A stretch of 64,000 bases of DNA. It comes from Meconema thalassinum. Its lineage: Eukaryota; Arthropoda; Insecta; Orthoptera; Tettigoniidae. A program made the position numbers and the translations under genes. Positions 48,603 to 59,313 of this stretch are shown here, piece by piece. Positions within the stretch are counted from its first letter, which is position 1, and every line of letters starts with the position of its first letter. The stretch lies in NCBI GenBank assembly GCA_946902985.2, contig OX336389.2, positions 1,080,335,788 to 1,080,399,787 on the forward strand, given 5' to 3'. The notes under the pieces were generated by a model. That model ran no database searches. It saw only the letters and a program-made list of their open reading frames with translations, and was not told the DNA's origin.

Positions 48603-48817
48603 AAAACAAAACTAAACTTTCTTCGACTTTTCCCAATTAATTGGGGTTGCCGGAGCCAACCAGGCTATTTTTGGTTTTGGCCGGGGATTTAAGGCCACAT
48701 GCCCTTCCTGATACTACGTGATTTTTTCAGTTGAAAATTCCAACCCACTGACACCGGGATTCAGACCCTGGCCGTCCCGGTGAAAGACGACCAGCCAAGC
48801 CATTACGCCATCACGCT
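48603..48817 (-). mobile_element. tRNA-derived SINE4
   Basis: Minus-strand head GAGCGTGATGGCGTAATGGC with A box, then GGTCTGAATCCCGG (B box). Body GGGCATGTGGCCTTAAATCC and AACCCCAATTAATTGGG. It is flanked by an 18-bp duplication with one mismatch, CTCCAG[G/A]GTTAAGGTCTA (48585-48602 and 48818-48835). A palindromic CCAATTAATTGG lies in the 3' part. Confidence 0.92.
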
Positions 48818-49106
48818 CTCCAGAGTTAAGGTCTAGATATAATTATATGAAATAGGTAGCTGCTTTTCATGATTTTTGGACTAGTTTAATTTTTACAAAA
48901 TATCTAAAGCAAGTTTGTCCACCAGTTGTGGTCGAATGCGCCATTGCATTACCACACTTGTCTCTGGACAGACCAGATAAGGTTTGGGGAGCAATAAATT
49001 TACAACCCAAATAGCCTATTTCTGAGAGTAATTGTATCGGTGCACAGACACAAATGTACTACTGTATATTTCGCTGGTTTGGGAGAAATCATGTTTTCCA
49101 TGTTTC

Positions 49107-49324
49107 GATTGGCTGCGTGACGCAGCGGTAACGTTCTCGCCTGATGATCCCTAGGTTTCTGGATCGAATCCTTACACAGTCGGTTGGGAAATGTGAGAGA
49201 GCCATGTCAGTAAATTTACTGGCACGTTAAAGATCCTCTTCGGAGTACCATTCTGGCACTCCGGCGTCTCTAAAAGCCGTAGTAGTTAAAAGGGTCGTAA
49301 AACCAAAACATTTTAACATATTCG
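49107..49324 (+). mobile_element. tRNA-derived SINE5
   Basis: Head GGCTGCGTGACGCAGCGGTAAC with A-box-like GCGTGACGCAGCGG and B-box-like GGATCGAATCC (near 49160). Body GGCACGTTAAAGATCCTC, CTGGCACTCCGGCGTCTC, tail GTCGTAAAACCAAAAC. It is flanked by the 9-bp duplication CCATGTTTC (49098-49106 and 49325-49333). Confidence 0.9.
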
Positions 49325-49333
49325 CCATGTTTC

Positions 49334-52300
49334 CTCTCCATGAATGACTTTTACGAGTTTTGCTTGCTTCATACGGTAGATTACATTAGAGAACGTTTTG
49401 CTGAATACTGAGCACTCAGCACGTTGACGAGCCAGGGCACGAGAGAATATTCCATTCTCCATAGTTTTACATTTTCAACTTCTGTTAAATGCGTAGATAG
49501 TACCTTCTAAAACACAGTTTACATCCTTCCACATCTTGCAGAATTTCATTCATCTTAATATTTTCCATCTTTCAAAAACTTCAGGATTTAGGTTGGTTCA
49601 GCAAGGGCTTCGGACTGTAAAACATGCGCCACGTAGAGACTCTTATAACCTCATCTCTGACTCTATGTAGACATGCTGAGTAGGTGATGGTTCCTGTAGC
49701 CGGACACGAAGCACCTCCTGTGTTAAACGACAGCTGTCAGACTCTGAGCTTCGAGTGCGATTGTTGAAAACAGAGTTATTACTCTACTGGGTCTTAATCT
49801 CGTGGCATTCAAAATCTGCCAAGTGATACGAGTTCCCATTACCAATGTATGAATGTGCCTCTGTCCGAGAAGTGAGAACTACTGAAAGGAAAATTATTTA
49901 CGCTTTCATGTAGCAAGGTTACATCGTTTGTAAACAGACTCACAAGAACGAACAGCCAACATTCCTATATTTGTGGTGGAGAAAACTATCAATAGGTAAG
50001 AGAGATTCTATTTGATGACAATTTTTCAAAAGCGTTTGGTTTAAGAGAGTGTTGTATTGAGATGAAAACGCCTTAATTATTACTATAGAATAGTAAATAA
50101 CATATTTAATTATTAGTGGCTTTAGGACCGTACCTGTTTCGAACACTCATTAGTGACTTCTTCAGCGAATATTGATTCCAATGAATTATTAAACAATAAA
50201 TATCTTGTTCAACTAAGGTAAGTTCACAATACACGGAAAACTTTGCATAACTCATAGTAAATTGTTTGAAATGAAGTTCAAAACTGGAATTTCTTTCAAT
50301 ATTTTTATAAATCGAGCTTTAACAGTGCATCAAACGTCGTATTCTTTTCTAAAGTCACTCAAAATGGATGAAAGTTTTTAGAAATAGTTCCTTACATAAC
50401 AAAATTCTTCTAATTGGACTATAAAAAGACAGCAGTCTCACGTTGGGATGGACATACTTAGTAGAATAAATTTCCAAATATATGTACCGGCCAATCCCTA
50501 TAGGTAGATCCCTTCGCGGGTAAAAAAACGTTATCTGCATCCGCCCCGCATCCGCCCCACATCCGCACGCTTGTTATCCGAATCCGCTGATATTTTTTTA
50601 ATTTATTAGATGAAGCGTAAAGTATAAAAGAAACACATTTAGACATTTGAGGAGAAAGGCGTTCCCCCAGGCTATGTATTAAATGAATGTTATACAGCCA
50701 GAATTGCCACACCTTTCAGTTCGGAGTGTTAATTATGCTTACTGACATAATTTGGATGTGATTAACATAAATCATCATCTTCGATTGTCAGGAAAAAAAC
50801 TTAACGAAAAAAATATGATATGTCATAAACATCCGGGTCGTAGTAATGATATTCTAAAAGTTCGGATTGTATTCTAAAAACTATCCGCAAATTTACTTCA
50901 AACATTATCCACAGCACATCCGCTATCCACACAGCATGCAAACTATATCCGCTTGGCGAAATTTTGTGGATATCCACATCTGCACAGGGTCGTAAATATT
51001 GGTCTAAATATAAATAAGAATCGTTGTATAAAACATGTGTTGCAATGAGCATGTGAAAGCAACCAACTGTTGGAAATGACCTGTAACCTTTCTCACTGAT
51101 ACTCCATGTGACACATTGGTTATAAAGATTCTCTCACTTACCTGATTATTGTATTGCAGCGTAAAGCATTACGTAGCCAACCAACATAAACGTTGCGATA
51201 TTTATTCGTCGATTTATTTGAGAACCGTTTGGACAATGACATCAATTCTTTAGGACTCCTCTTATTTTATACTAAATGTTTCGAAAGTTTCAGGGAACTG
51301 GGAGAACTCAATTTTCATTAGCTCTGGTTAGCAGTCTTTAGAAATGTAGAAACCTTAATCATGCTTCATTTTTGCTGTGATAAATGAACCTTTACTTACA
51401 GCAGGCGTTCTCAATCTTTTAGGGACTGTGTGGACCACTCTCATGTCGTACAAAGTACCCGGGCATCATTACGTTGAATATAATAACAATAATAATAATA
51501 ATAATAATAATAAAACGCTAAGGTGTATGTTTAACAAACCTCGAACTCCTAAACCAGAGGGAGTTAGAAGATTCAGTTTGTGCCATAACCTTCCAAAATC
51601 GTTTCAATAGTTCAAGAAAAATCATGCATATCTTAAAACGTCAACGGAAATATATTTGTTTAAAAATTGCGTTTAAACAAATAAACATGTGGATAGCCCC
51701 TGCCAGAACTGTGTTGCGGCTATCCCACATAACACTGGAGATGGGCAGGTGGTCTATACACATGGGGTGCATACAGATAACCAAATAATTGTGCATTCAA
51801 AAGAAACCGAGTTATCCGCAACAGTGGCAAATTGCACTCTGATTTCACATCGAGAATTTGTTTAAAAAGTGCGTTTAATAAAATAAACAAAAATCCCTTA
51901 TAACAGTAAAGTCGGGCTGGTGGTTTACGCACATACGAGATTTCTCGCACAGGTCCCCTTGTAGTAATAAAAATAATAATAATAACAATAATAATTATTA
52001 TTATAATTATTAGTATGCAACAAACATGCACCCCCCTTTCCTTTTCCTATCTCGCCCTCGGAAGAGCTTAAATGGCTAAGGATTCATCGCTCACTAGGCC
52101 TGCTGCAACTGCATGCATGTCTCATGTAAGTAGGATACATTTACGTGCGGACAGTCGAGTGGAATCAACATATTTCGTGTTACTCATAAAATCGGGATGA
52201 CCAACTATTTATATTATTTATATTTCACAAAATGATAAAATTCCTCACTGTCAAAACTTGTAATGAAAATACTAATATTCCGGTTCGTGCAACAGAACTT

Positions 52301-52626
52301 GAAGTGAAGAATGGATCTCAGGGGAGCTTGTGCTCGCGAGCACTTTTTGGCTCGTATGACGAGAGCATCTAATTTCTTCGATAGAGCACCAGGTTGTGAA
52401 TGCTTGCCTTTTAGATTTTTTAATTACTTAGGTAGTTAGCAGCATTTCTTTGCTCACCAAAATATTGTATCTTCATTTAGTGCCGTCACCTCTTGTTTGA
52501 AAAATAAATCAAGGACTTACCTTAATGACCTTAAGCAATTTTTAAGTGAGAAGGATAATGTTTTGTCTTTTATCTCTACCTTTCTACGGACCACTAGTCG
52601 ATGCTAACGGCAGTTCGCAGCACGAC
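49334..52626. other. Unassigned stretch with microsatellites and an ATCCGC-rich patch
   Basis: (AAT)n near 51483-51514 and an AAT/ATT tract near 51966-52012. ATCCGC, in both exact and altered forms, recurs at 50535-50580 and 50878-50985, which may be ends of an unrecognised element. A related pair of blocks (AAAAATTGCGTTTAAAC..GTGGATAG near 51660 and AAAAGTGCGTTTAATA near 51865) also repeats. No gene recognised. Confidence 0.4.
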
Positions 52627-52640
52627 ATTAGAAGTTTCAC

Positions 52641-52970
52641 GTTGAGCCTCCGTGGCTTAGGCGGCAGCACGCCGGCCTCTCACCACTGGGTCCGTGGTTC
52701 AAATCCCGGTCACTACATGTGAGATTTGTGCTGGACAAAGCGGAGGCAGACAGGTTTTTCTCCGGTTTTCCCTGTCATAATTTCATTCCAGCAACACTCT
52801 CCACTATCATTTCATTTCATCTGTCATTCATTTAATCATTGCCCCAGGGGAGTGCGACAGGCTTCGGCAGCCGGCACAATTCATATCCTCGCCGCTAGAT
52901 GGGGCTTCATTCATTCCATTCCCTGACCCAGTCGGTGGACTGGAAGCAGGCTGTGGATTTTCACTTTCAC
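52641..52970 (+). mobile_element. tRNA-derived SINE3, copy 3
   Basis: Plus-strand copy with head GCCTCCGTGGCTTAGGCGG (A box TGGCTTAGGCGG) and B box GGTTCAAATCCC. It is flanked by a perfect 14-bp duplication ATTAGAAGTTTCAC (52627-52640 and 52971-52984). It ends with CTGTGGATTTTCAC. Confidence 0.95.
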
Positions 52971-53074
52971 ATTAGAAGTTTCACATGTCTTCATATTCTT
53001 CTCTTTCATCATCTCTTCCTCTTCCTATGCAGTCTATGCTATACTGCTATGCTGGTTGCAATTTCAGTGGTGGT

Positions 53075-54245
53075 GGTGTTGTTTCATTTAGGGGCTTGCA
53101 TATCGTGGTCATTTCAGCCCGGTGTTTTTAGGTGCGTGTAGAATTTGTCTGATGACTTGTATTATTGTGGTGTCTGTATTAGTAGGTTATGTGTATTTGT
53201 TATTTAGGAGTAACGATTCAAGGATAAATAATTTCAACTCTGAGATTTGCTGATGACATCGTCGTCTTAGCCGACACACCAGAGGATTTGAATGAGGTTT
53301 AAATTGTATGGATTCTGTCCCGAGGATGGAATTCATGATGAAAATTAATAAATATAAAACAAGAATATTGGGATGCAGTCGAAATAAATTAGAAACTCCT
53401 ATGGATGACTAATTATCAGGTGAAAAGCTAAAGGGAGTAGGAGACTTCTGTTACTTACGAAGCAAAATAACCAGCGGTGGACGAAGCAAATAGGATATAA
53501 AAGTAGGTTGGCTCAGACAAGGAAAGAATTTCTACAGAAAAGGAATCTGTAGACATCGAATATAGATTTAGGTATTAGGAAGTCATTTTTGAAGGCCTTT
53601 GTCTGGAGCGTGGCACTGTATGGAAGTGAAACTTGGAAAAAGAGGAGAATTGAAACTTTTGAAATATGGCGTTACAGGAGAATGGTGAAGATCAGATGTG
53701 TAGATAGGGTTACGAATGAAGAGGTATCAATACGAGTGGGAGAAGAGAGATATTTCTGGCGACTGCTAATGAAGAGAAGAGATAGGTTGGTAGGACACAT
53801 ACTAAGACACCCAGGAATAGCAAACTTAGTTATAGAAGGAAGGGTCGAGGATAAGAACTGTAGGAAGAGAAGAACAGATTGCCTCGGATGTAGGGTGTGG
53901 TAGCCATGTTGAAATGAAACGATTAGCTCAGAACAGGGAAGTATGGACAGCTGCATCAAACCAGTCGAAAGACTGAAAACACAAAATACAACATTTGTTA
54001 TTTAGGCGAGGATTGGGATGGAAGAGGCCGTGATCTTAAGTTAGAAACCATCCCGGCATTTGCCTGGATATGGGAAACCACGGAAAACCACTTCCAGGAT
54101 GGCTGAGGTGGGAATCGAACCCGCCTATTCTCAGTTTTGTCTCCAGCCCTCAGACCAGAATTACATTTCTTGGCAGCGCAGGGAATCGAACTTGGCCTCC
54201 AAGGCGATAGCGAAGAACGTAGCATCTTCAACACTAGGTGGTCGT
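53075..54245 (-). mobile_element. SINE1 copy split by a LINE fragment
   Basis: Minus-strand SINE1. The tail lies at 53075-53194 (GTTTCATTTAGGGGCTTGCA on plus) and the rest at 53993-54245 (GGCCGTGATCTTAAG, CATCCCGGCATTTGCC, GGGAATCGAACCCGCC). The text ATTTGTTATTTAGG occurs once in an intact copy but at both edges of the insert here. The LINE 53209-53992 is therefore the later insertion. Confidence 0.88.
53209..53992 (+). pseudogene. 5'-truncated LINE, ORF2 3' part
   Basis: Flanked by a perfect 14-bp duplication ATTTGTTATTTAGG (53195-53208 and 53993-54006). It encodes RFADDIVVLADTPEDLNEV near 53243, which holds the RT catalytic motif C (F-A-D-D). Then, in a 104-codon frame (53589-53903), ALYGSETW, a motif common after the thumb of insect LINEs, followed by MVKIRCVDRVTNEEVSIRV and DRLVGHILRHPG. 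Several frameshifts. It ends CAGTCGAAAGACTGAAAAC. A second copy of the same 3' end lies at 58170. Confidence 0.9.
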
Positions 54246-56050
54246 GAAATACGAACCTGTACTGTACAGAGTAGTAGTTAGAGGAAAATACAGGCTACTT
54301 GGGATTTCCCAATAATAACGTTTGCAAAACATGTTCTCCCTGTTCCTTGTTATCGTGCTTGTTTGGAACTTCTCATCCAGCACAGATTAACAAGAAGCTA
54401 CCCCATTCCCCTCTCGCGTGAGGGGAAACTATGACTGTCAGCTTACACGGACTTTGATTTATAGATACCTATACAAATTGTGCAGGCTGGTTTATGGTCA
54501 CCCGTGTGGTCCATACATTCTTGTGAATCACCCTATCACTCTCCCCTGCTATTCAGCTCAATGAGATGGCTTATTAAGAGCGGCAAGGGCTGTCCATTGT
54601 CATTCTGGGCTTTGTCATGGACTTCCTGTTCTTTATCCCAGGTCTTAGCTTTCTATTACAATAGATAACAGGAGAAGGGCGTATACGTTTCGATCTTTCA
54701 CCCCAAAAACAACAGAAAATATGTTTTGAGTGTAATATCCTAGCCACAAGATTTATCGATTGGTAAGACTGCGTCTGTTCTACAGTAATACGAACTACTG
54801 CTAAGCACAAGACTCCCTTTCCACCTCCCCACCTCATGATAGACGATAATAGCTACTATATACCAGGTGAACGTATAAACTATGGCGATACAGGTGAATT
54901 ACGATCGATTGGGTTTTGTTAAATAGCATGCCAGAAATCATCCTTGACATTAAGCTATTGTGGGTGGAATCAATTAAGTACAGGGTTGCTAAGGATACAG
55001 ACCCACTTATGGTTTCTTACTAAATGAAGAAAACGCATGCAATAGGAAAACATGCTTTTACTATATGTATGAAAGTGCACTAGGGACGTTGTTAGGGCCT
55101 GTGAGGGCTACTGTTATGGGACTGAATGTAATGTTCTAGACTAGTGTGTGTGAATCTTCAATTGTCGAATTGGTGGTACATTAGGCTACAGCCGGTATGC
55201 GTGAGTCCATTGAGTTTGAGTTTCCTCCTCTTTACCAATACACGGCAGCGCAGCCCTGGACTTTAAGTCACGCTCTACGACCACAATGGGGAATTAGATC
55301 TAAGGTACGAATCCTTGCGATGTCATTGTCCATCTTGAGAGTGTTATCTGCGGTTTCTTTCACATTCATTCCAGACAAATGCAGGGATGGCACCTTATTT
55401 CAAGTCCCGAGGCACCAATACCAATCCTACACTCTAATAATTACAGTCACATGAACACTATTGTTAGGTAGTCTGCCCAGAGTCTGGTTGGATGCTGAAA
55501 AGGTAACGCCACAGCTTAGGTCGGTAGATACCCACACAAAAAAAAACTAAGGCAACATTATAATGAGGTGAACTAGGCAAGCTGAGGAGTGAAGTAGTTT
55601 GCCATTACTTTCCTCACTGAGTCAGAAAAAGCACTGACCCTATTAGTAGAACCTTTCACAGTACACCCAGGCACTAGTTTTGCCTTGAGGCCATTACTCA
55701 TCATCACTCATACCTCAGTAGCTTCCATATAATCACAGTCATGAATGGGACTGAGCTATCGGTGGAAAGTCACATTTTACTCTAACCTGTGCCAACAGAC
55801 AAATTCAAATGTACTGCATTCATCAAGAGATAGTAAACAGGCACTATTACAACCATCATAATTATAGATATGGGACATCTGAGAGACACATAATGCATGT
55901 CGCAAACCCTTTCTGAGGTTATTGTTATTAGGCCTGCTCTGCGTGATTGGTTTTCCGCTTTGGATATCCCAATATAATGACCAGGGGAGAAAGAGGGAAC
56001 CTGCTTTCTAAAAATAACATGTCCATAGGAGTGACTCGCTGTAGTCTTCT
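54246..56050. other. Unassigned stretch
   Basis: No recognisable gene. The text near 55300-55440 (CGCTCTACGACC, TTTCTTTCACATTC, GCAGGGATGGCACC) resembles a decayed SINE1 body. Confidence 0.35.
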
Positions 56051-56054
56051 AAAT

Positions 56055-56285
56055 CTCACCGCCACATAGTGTAATGGCTAGCATTCTTGACTATCATTCC
56101 TGAGGTCAGGTTCGATAACCGGCTTTGTCAAAATATTTAATTCTGGTCTAAGGGCTGGAATGGGGTTAACTCAGCGCTCGCAAGGCAGAACTGAAGAGAA
56201 GAGGGATCAATTCCCTCCTCAGCCATCATAGAACTGGTTTTCTATAGTTTCGCGCTTCTACTCCAGGCAGTAGTGTGTTTTGGAT
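56055..56285 (+). mobile_element. SINE1 copy, 3'-truncated
   Basis: Head ACCGCCACATAGTGTAATGGC (A-box-like TAGTGTAATGGC) and a decayed B box GGTTCGATAACC. Then CTAAGGGCTGGAATGGGG, GGATCAATTCCCTCC and CAGCCATC, GCTTCTACTCCAGGC. It stops near 56285. Confidence 0.78.
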
Positions 56286-56639
56286 GGTTCTATACCCACC
56301 TCCACCTCCCCACCTCACAAGATGGCGGCAGCCCGATAACTCTCGAACCCGTGGTCGGATTTTGACGAATGAGGTGTCGTTGAACTCGGGCTAACACCCC
56401 TTTCCAATGGACAACATATTTCAACCCCAAAAGTAATACCTACCCCTACTAGGGGGTGAAATTGTAATTTTTTAGAGAATCTCTGTTACCAATTGCAACA
56501 TGTGAGAGTTTTAATGCCGATATGGAATGAAATGTTGTTCCACATAAAGTGCATATATTTGGTGGAAAGCCACTATGAATTAGCATGCCCACTCATGGCT
56601 TTTGTAAGAGGGTGGGGGAGCGGATCCCTGTGGATGGGT

Positions 56640-56860
56640 TATTGTTGACGGGTCATTGTTGGCGGGGTCATTGTTGTCGGGTCATTGTGGTCGAGTCCTT
56701 GTGGACAAGTCCTTGTTGACAGGTCCTTGTGGACAAGTCCTTGTGGACAGGTCCTTCTGGACAGGTCCTTGTGGACAAGTCCTTGTGGACGAGTCCTTGT
56801 CCCTTTGGACTGATCCCTTTGGACGGGTCCCTTTGGCCTGGTTCCTACGGACTAACCCAT
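56640..56860. repeat. 14-bp minisatellite, array 1
   Basis: Units such as GACAAGTCCTTGTG and GACAGGTCCTTCTG in tandem. The open frame across it (CGQVLVDRS-like repeats) is a consequence of the repeat. Confidence 0.92.
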
Positions 56861-57494
56861 GAATTTATTTAAATTATGTCAAAGGGCCTAACTACATTTG
56901 TGTGTGTTGAATTGACGTTGTTCACCACTACTATAATGGAATAACGATATGAAAGGAAAGTGACGAAATACATGTGAACACGTGTGAAATGACCTTATTA
57001 CCGTCCTCCTTGTGAAACAAGTCACATCCTGTTTGCTTCATACGTGAGAAAATGTGAGTTCGAACCCGTGGTCGGATTTTGACGAATGAGGTGTCATTGA
57101 ACTCGGGCTGATACCCCCTTTCCAATGAACAACATATTTCCACCCCAAAATAAAACCTACCCCTACTAGGGGGTGAAATTGTAATTTTTTTAGAGAATCT
57201 CTCTTTCCAATTGCAACATGTGAGAGTTTGAATGCCGATATGGAATAAAACGTTGTTCCACACAAGAGACATGTGTTTGGTGGATAGCCACTATGAATTA
57301 AAATGCTTGTTTTTGTTTTTTACGCATGCCCACTCATAGCTTTTGTAAGAGGGCAGGCTTTTTAAAAGATGGAGGCTGTAGTGTAACCTAACCTAACCCA
57401 ACCCACGAGTGGTGATCAAAAAGTATTTTAAGTGACGCTTGTCGATTGGCAAACCAATAATCAAAGAGGGATATGTCAGGCCTTGAGGTGATAG

Positions 57495-57870
57495 CCCCTT
57501 TTGATTGATCCCTGTTGATTTATCTCTGTTGATTTGTCCCTTTGGACTGGTCTCTGTTGACTAGCCCCTTTTGGACGGGCCCTTTTTGACAGGGGGTCAT
57601 TTTTGATGGATCCTTTTTGACATGTGCTTTTCGACGGATCCCTGTTGACGAGTCATTGCTGACGGGTCCTTGTTGATGAGTCCCTGTGGACGGGTCATTG
57701 TTGACGGGTCCCTATTGACAGGTCATTGTTGACAGGTCATTGATGACAGGTCATTGTTGACGGGTCATTGTTGATGGGTCCTTGCTGACAAGTCCCTGTT
57801 GATGGGTCCCTGTGGAAGGGTCCCTTTAGACCGGCCCCTTTGGACTGATCCCTATGGACCGGCCCATGAA
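57495..57870. repeat. 14-bp minisatellite, array 2
   Basis: Units such as GACGGGTCATTGTT and GACAGGTCATTGAT, more variable than array 1 and about twice as long. Confidence 0.92.
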
Positions 57871-58169
57871 ATTTATCCAAATTATGTCAAAGGGCCTAAC
57901 TACATTTGTGTGTAAAGCAGTGTGTTGAACTGACGTTGTTCACCAGTCCTTACTACTACAATTGGATAACGATATGAAAGGAATTGATTAACTAGACATG
58001 AGTTAACTACCAACGAAACACTTTGGCGACTCTGCTTGTTATTGACCAATGAGTAGGGTTTTAGAAAAACTGTTTGTTATTTTGGGTTATATACAAAAAA
58101 TGCTTAGACCTTTTGAGTGACTATGTTTGCTAAACAAGACATTATACCGGACACGATTAGGATTCTTAT

Positions 58170-58675
58170 GTAGCTCAGACAAGGAAAGAATTTCTACAGA
58201 ATCTGTTGACATTGAATATAGATTTAGGTATTAGGAAGTCATTTTGAAGGCCTTTGTCTGGAGCGTGGCACTCTATGAAAGTAAAACTTAGACAATTGGT
58301 GTAGCAGAAAAGTGGAGAATTGAAGTGTTTGAAATGTGGTGTTACAGGAGAATGATGAAGATTAGATGGGTAAATAGGGTTACTAACAAAGAGGTATTAA
58401 GACGAGTGGGGGAGAAGAGATGTATCTGGCGACTGTTAATGAAGTAAAGAGATAGGTTGGTAGAACACGTACTAAGACACCCAAGAATAGCAAACTTAGT
58501 TAAGGAAGAAAGGTTCGAGGACGAGAACTGTAGGGGTAGACCAAGTTTAGAATATGTTAAACAGATAGCCTTGAATGTAGGGTGTGGTAGCTATATAGAG
58601 ATGAAACGATTAGCTCGGGACAGATAGGCGCTGAGATCTGCATCAAACCAGTCAAAGGACTAAAGACTCAAACAA
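58170..58675 (+). pseudogene. 5'-truncated LINE 3' end, second copy
   Basis: Begins GCTCAGACAAGGAAAGAATT and continues with the same sequence as the LINE at 53510-53990, including AGTCATTTT, AAGGCCTTTGTCTGGAGCG and GGCACTCTATG. It ends ATCTGCATCAAACCAGTC then CAAACAACAAC. Stops and deletions break every frame. No convincing target duplication. Confidence 0.85.
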
Positions 58676-58960
58676 CAACATGTAAGTTCACTAAAGTAAT
58701 GTTGTGTAACGGTATATGTTAGTCAACGAACAGTAATGCATTACTGAAACCCATGACACGATACCTAAGAGCTTTTCTAAAATGATTTTAAAATGCCTTT
58801 AACCCTATATTGAACACCCAGTTCACAAGACTCATAACTGCAATGTTATGGTAAAACAAAACAAAATCTATATTTCAAAACAAGCAAGTGGTTTAGTCAA
58901 TGTATACTGGAAAAAGTTTTGTAAACACTCAAGTCCTCAAGACTAATTAAATTAGTAACT

Positions 58961-59046
58961 GTCAGGTTGACCGAGTGGTTAAGGTGTTTGACTTAAGATC
59001 AAATTTTCTGTATAAGGAAGAAAGGGTTCGAATCCCTTACCTGACA
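58961..59046 (+). tRNA. tRNA-Leu (anticodon UAA)
   Basis: A complete cloverleaf. Acceptor GTCAGGT pairs perfectly with ACCTGAC (59039-59045), with discriminator A. The D arm is ACC-GAGTGGTTAA-GGT. The anticodon arm TTTGA-CTTAAGA-TCAAA has loop anticodon TAA, for leucine. A long variable arm (TTTTC..GAAGA) as expected for class II tRNA-Leu follows. The T arm is AAGGG-TTCGAAT-CCCTT. A box (TGACCGAGTGGTTAAGG) and B box (GGTTCGAATCC) are intact. There is no intron. No run of four T follows within about 100 bases, which is unusual for a pol III gene, so it may be a tRNA pseudogene or terminate inefficiently. Confidence 0.9.
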
Positions 59047-59240
59047 TAACTATTGCCTTGACATGGCTTGGCCACACTGCATTATTATGACACTCGGTAC
59101 ACAAACCATAGATATAGTGTATTGTTTAAGGCCACTCTCTTTCTGAACATAGTCAGAGACTGTTGATGGTTAACAATTGTATTAATAGTGGGACGTGGGG
59201 ATAGTAATTAAGAAAAACCGACAATACCCATACAATATTT

Positions 59241-59246
59241 TTATTA
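59241..59246 (-). promoter_or_regulatory. Polyadenylation signal for the zinc-finger ORF
   Basis: TTTATT on the plus strand reads AATAAA on the minus strand, about 70 bp downstream of the stop at 59314. Position and sequence fit a 3' UTR end, but AT-rich DNA gives chance matches. Confidence 0.45.
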
Positions 59247-59313
59247 AATTCATTTTATAATAGTTACACACTGAATTCAAGTCTATCTCTTTACCATTGT
59301 TCTATATAGATTT

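Larger units (their letters stand above)
56342..57985. repeat. Tandem duplicated block with 14-bp minisatellites
   Basis: Two copies of one block. Copy 1 (56342-56970) and copy 2 (57058-57985) share CGAACCCGTGGTCGGATTTT (717 bp apart), then CCTACCCCTACTAGGGGG, GCCGATATGGAAT, a minisatellite, and CAAAGGGCCTAACTACATTT (1008 bp apart). The minisatellite is about 210 bp in copy 1 and about 380 bp in copy 2. About 130 bp of unshared text before the second array may account for the rest of the spacing difference. Confidence 0.9.

Noticed and set aside
57376..57400. CCTAACCTAACCCAACCC, resembling telomeric repeats
   Set aside because: Only a few units, in six-base steps, while the common arthropod telomere unit is five bases. 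Similar AACCTAACTT text near 60880 and 61570 lies within the 691-bp block. Chance or block-internal sequence.
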